Position numbers and translations under genes: made by a program
Notes under the pieces: generated by a model
Seen by the model: only the letters and a program-made list of their open reading frames with translations
What the model was told of the DNA's origin: nothing
Database searches by the model: none
From: Acuticoccus sp039034015
Lineage (GTDB): Bacteria > Pseudomonadota > Alphaproteobacteria > Rhizobiales > Amorphaceae
Length of the DNA stretch: 64,000 bases
Assembly: GCA_039034015.1 (NCBI GenBank)
Contig: JBCCBM010000003.1
Span: forward strand, 186,001-250,000
Direction: 5' to 3'
In this document: piece by piece, positions 63,591 to 64,000 of the stretch
How positions within the stretch are numbered: the stretch's first letter is position 1
Layout: every line of letters starts with the position of its first letter

Positions 63591-64000
63591 GTGACTGATA
63601 GCTGCTTGGCATCAAAATTAAGCAACTTTGCGGACCTCTCCCCTGCCGACCGCCGCCTCCTGGCCGCGCTTGAAAAGGATGAGCGGACCTACGAGAAAGA
63701 CCAGGTTGTGCGCCGCGCCGGCGACCCGATCCATGAGCTGTTCGTGCTGAAAAGTGGCTGGCTCACGTCGTTTTCGGTGCTGGAGGACGGCCGGCGCCAG
63801 CTCCTGCGGTTGTTTTATCCGGGCGACATTGTGGACCTGTCGGAGGTCGCCCTCGAGACCGCCCACCACGACATCAAGTGTGTCACAGAAGCGGTGCTCT
63901 GCCCCTTTCCGAAGGCGGGGCTGGAGCCGATCTTCGTGCGCTCGCCGCGCCTCACGGCCCTCCTTTTTGCAATGACGGTGAAGGAGTCCAGCATTCTGCT
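63591..64000 (+). CDS. Crp/Fnr family transcriptional regulator, 5' part
   Basis: The first 136 residues are in the window and the frame stays open to its edge. The cyclic-nucleotide-binding-like jelly roll is evident: LFVLKSGWLTSFSVLEDGRRQLLRLFYPGDIVDLSEVAL, then EAVLCPFPKAGLEPIF and the start of the long C-helix. The helix-turn-helix should follow outside. GTG 63591 is preferred because GGAAGG lies about 10 bp upstream; ATG 63561 is also in frame. It is divergent from the membrane protein-BKACE pair, which it may regulate. The ligand is unknown, and no FNR-type N-terminal cysteine cluster is seen. Confidence 0.88.
   Translation, partial: MTDSCLASKLSNFADLSPADRRLLAALEKDERTYEKDQVVRRAGDPIHELFVLKSGWLTSFSVLEDGRRQLLRLFYPGDIVDLSEVALETAHHDIKCVTEAVLCPFPKAGLEPIFVRSPRLTALLFAMTVKESSIL

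Overview
The window is high-GC (mostly mid-60s % by eye), densely packed, proteobacterial DNA. Two porins of the alphaproteobacterial Porin_2 type, a RamB/ScfR-type regulator divergent from isocitrate lyase, and the ccmC-ccmD-ccmG arrangement all suggest an alphaproteobacterium, most likely of the order Hyphomicrobiales (Rhizobiales). This placement is inferred from gene content, not from a marker phylogeny. Both window edges cut genes: an amidohydrolase on the left and a Crp/Fnr regulator on the right.

Layout. 1-2.1 kb: end of an amidohydrolase, tRNA-Arg(CCG), and a lower-GC Fic-protein insert next to the tRNA. 2.1-6.9 kb: ftsY and mtaB, then a GNAT acetyltransferase overlapping a catalytically dead-looking homologue of class I pyrophosphatase, then an acyl-CoA hydratase and MarR pair. 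6.9-9.7 kb: TRAP transporter dctPQM. 9.7-13.2 kb: an SDR, ettA and a DMT exporter. 13.2-16.5 kb: ScfR/RamB-type regulator divergent from aceA and a small partner. 16.5-24 kb: a hydrolase, a universal stress protein, a membrane adenylate cyclase, a serralysin-like RTX protein, a class III aminotransferase and an SDR.

24.1-39.8 kb is one uninterrupted alpha-glucan/trehalose operon: glgE, treS-pep2 fusion, glgB, glgX, treZ, malQ, treY. Together these enzymes close a cycle. TreY/TreZ cut trehalose from glucan, TreS isomerises it to maltose, Pep2 phosphorylates the maltose, GlgE elongates with maltose-1-phosphate, GlgB branches, and GlgX/MalQ trim and rearrange. No glgA or glgC is present in the window.

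40.1-41.8 kb: a strongly codon-biased porin followed by a 114-residue exported protein that keeps only the N-terminal part of the porin fold. The two are linked by a repeat spaced exactly 500 bp. 42.0-55.4 kb: two tandem Opp/Dpp-type ABC transporters in a tight co-directional array ending in a FAD amine oxidase and a phosphonoacetaldehyde hydrolase (PhnX). The tail suggests uptake and breakdown of an aminophosphonate. 55.5-57.5 kb: CoxG-like protein, palindromic repeats, NTF2-like fragment, KDSR-like SDR and tRNA-Gln(TTG). 57.9-60.7 kb: ccmC-ccmD-ccmG, a Nudix hydrolase and a DUF1223 protein. 60.7-64 kb: second porin, a BKACE-type enzyme with a small membrane protein, and a divergent Crp/Fnr regulator.

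The best candidates for new biology are the pseudo-pyrophosphatase at 5.0 kb, the mini-porin at 41.4 kb, and the Opp-type transporter joined to an aminophosphonate-degradation pair at 46.8-55.4 kb.
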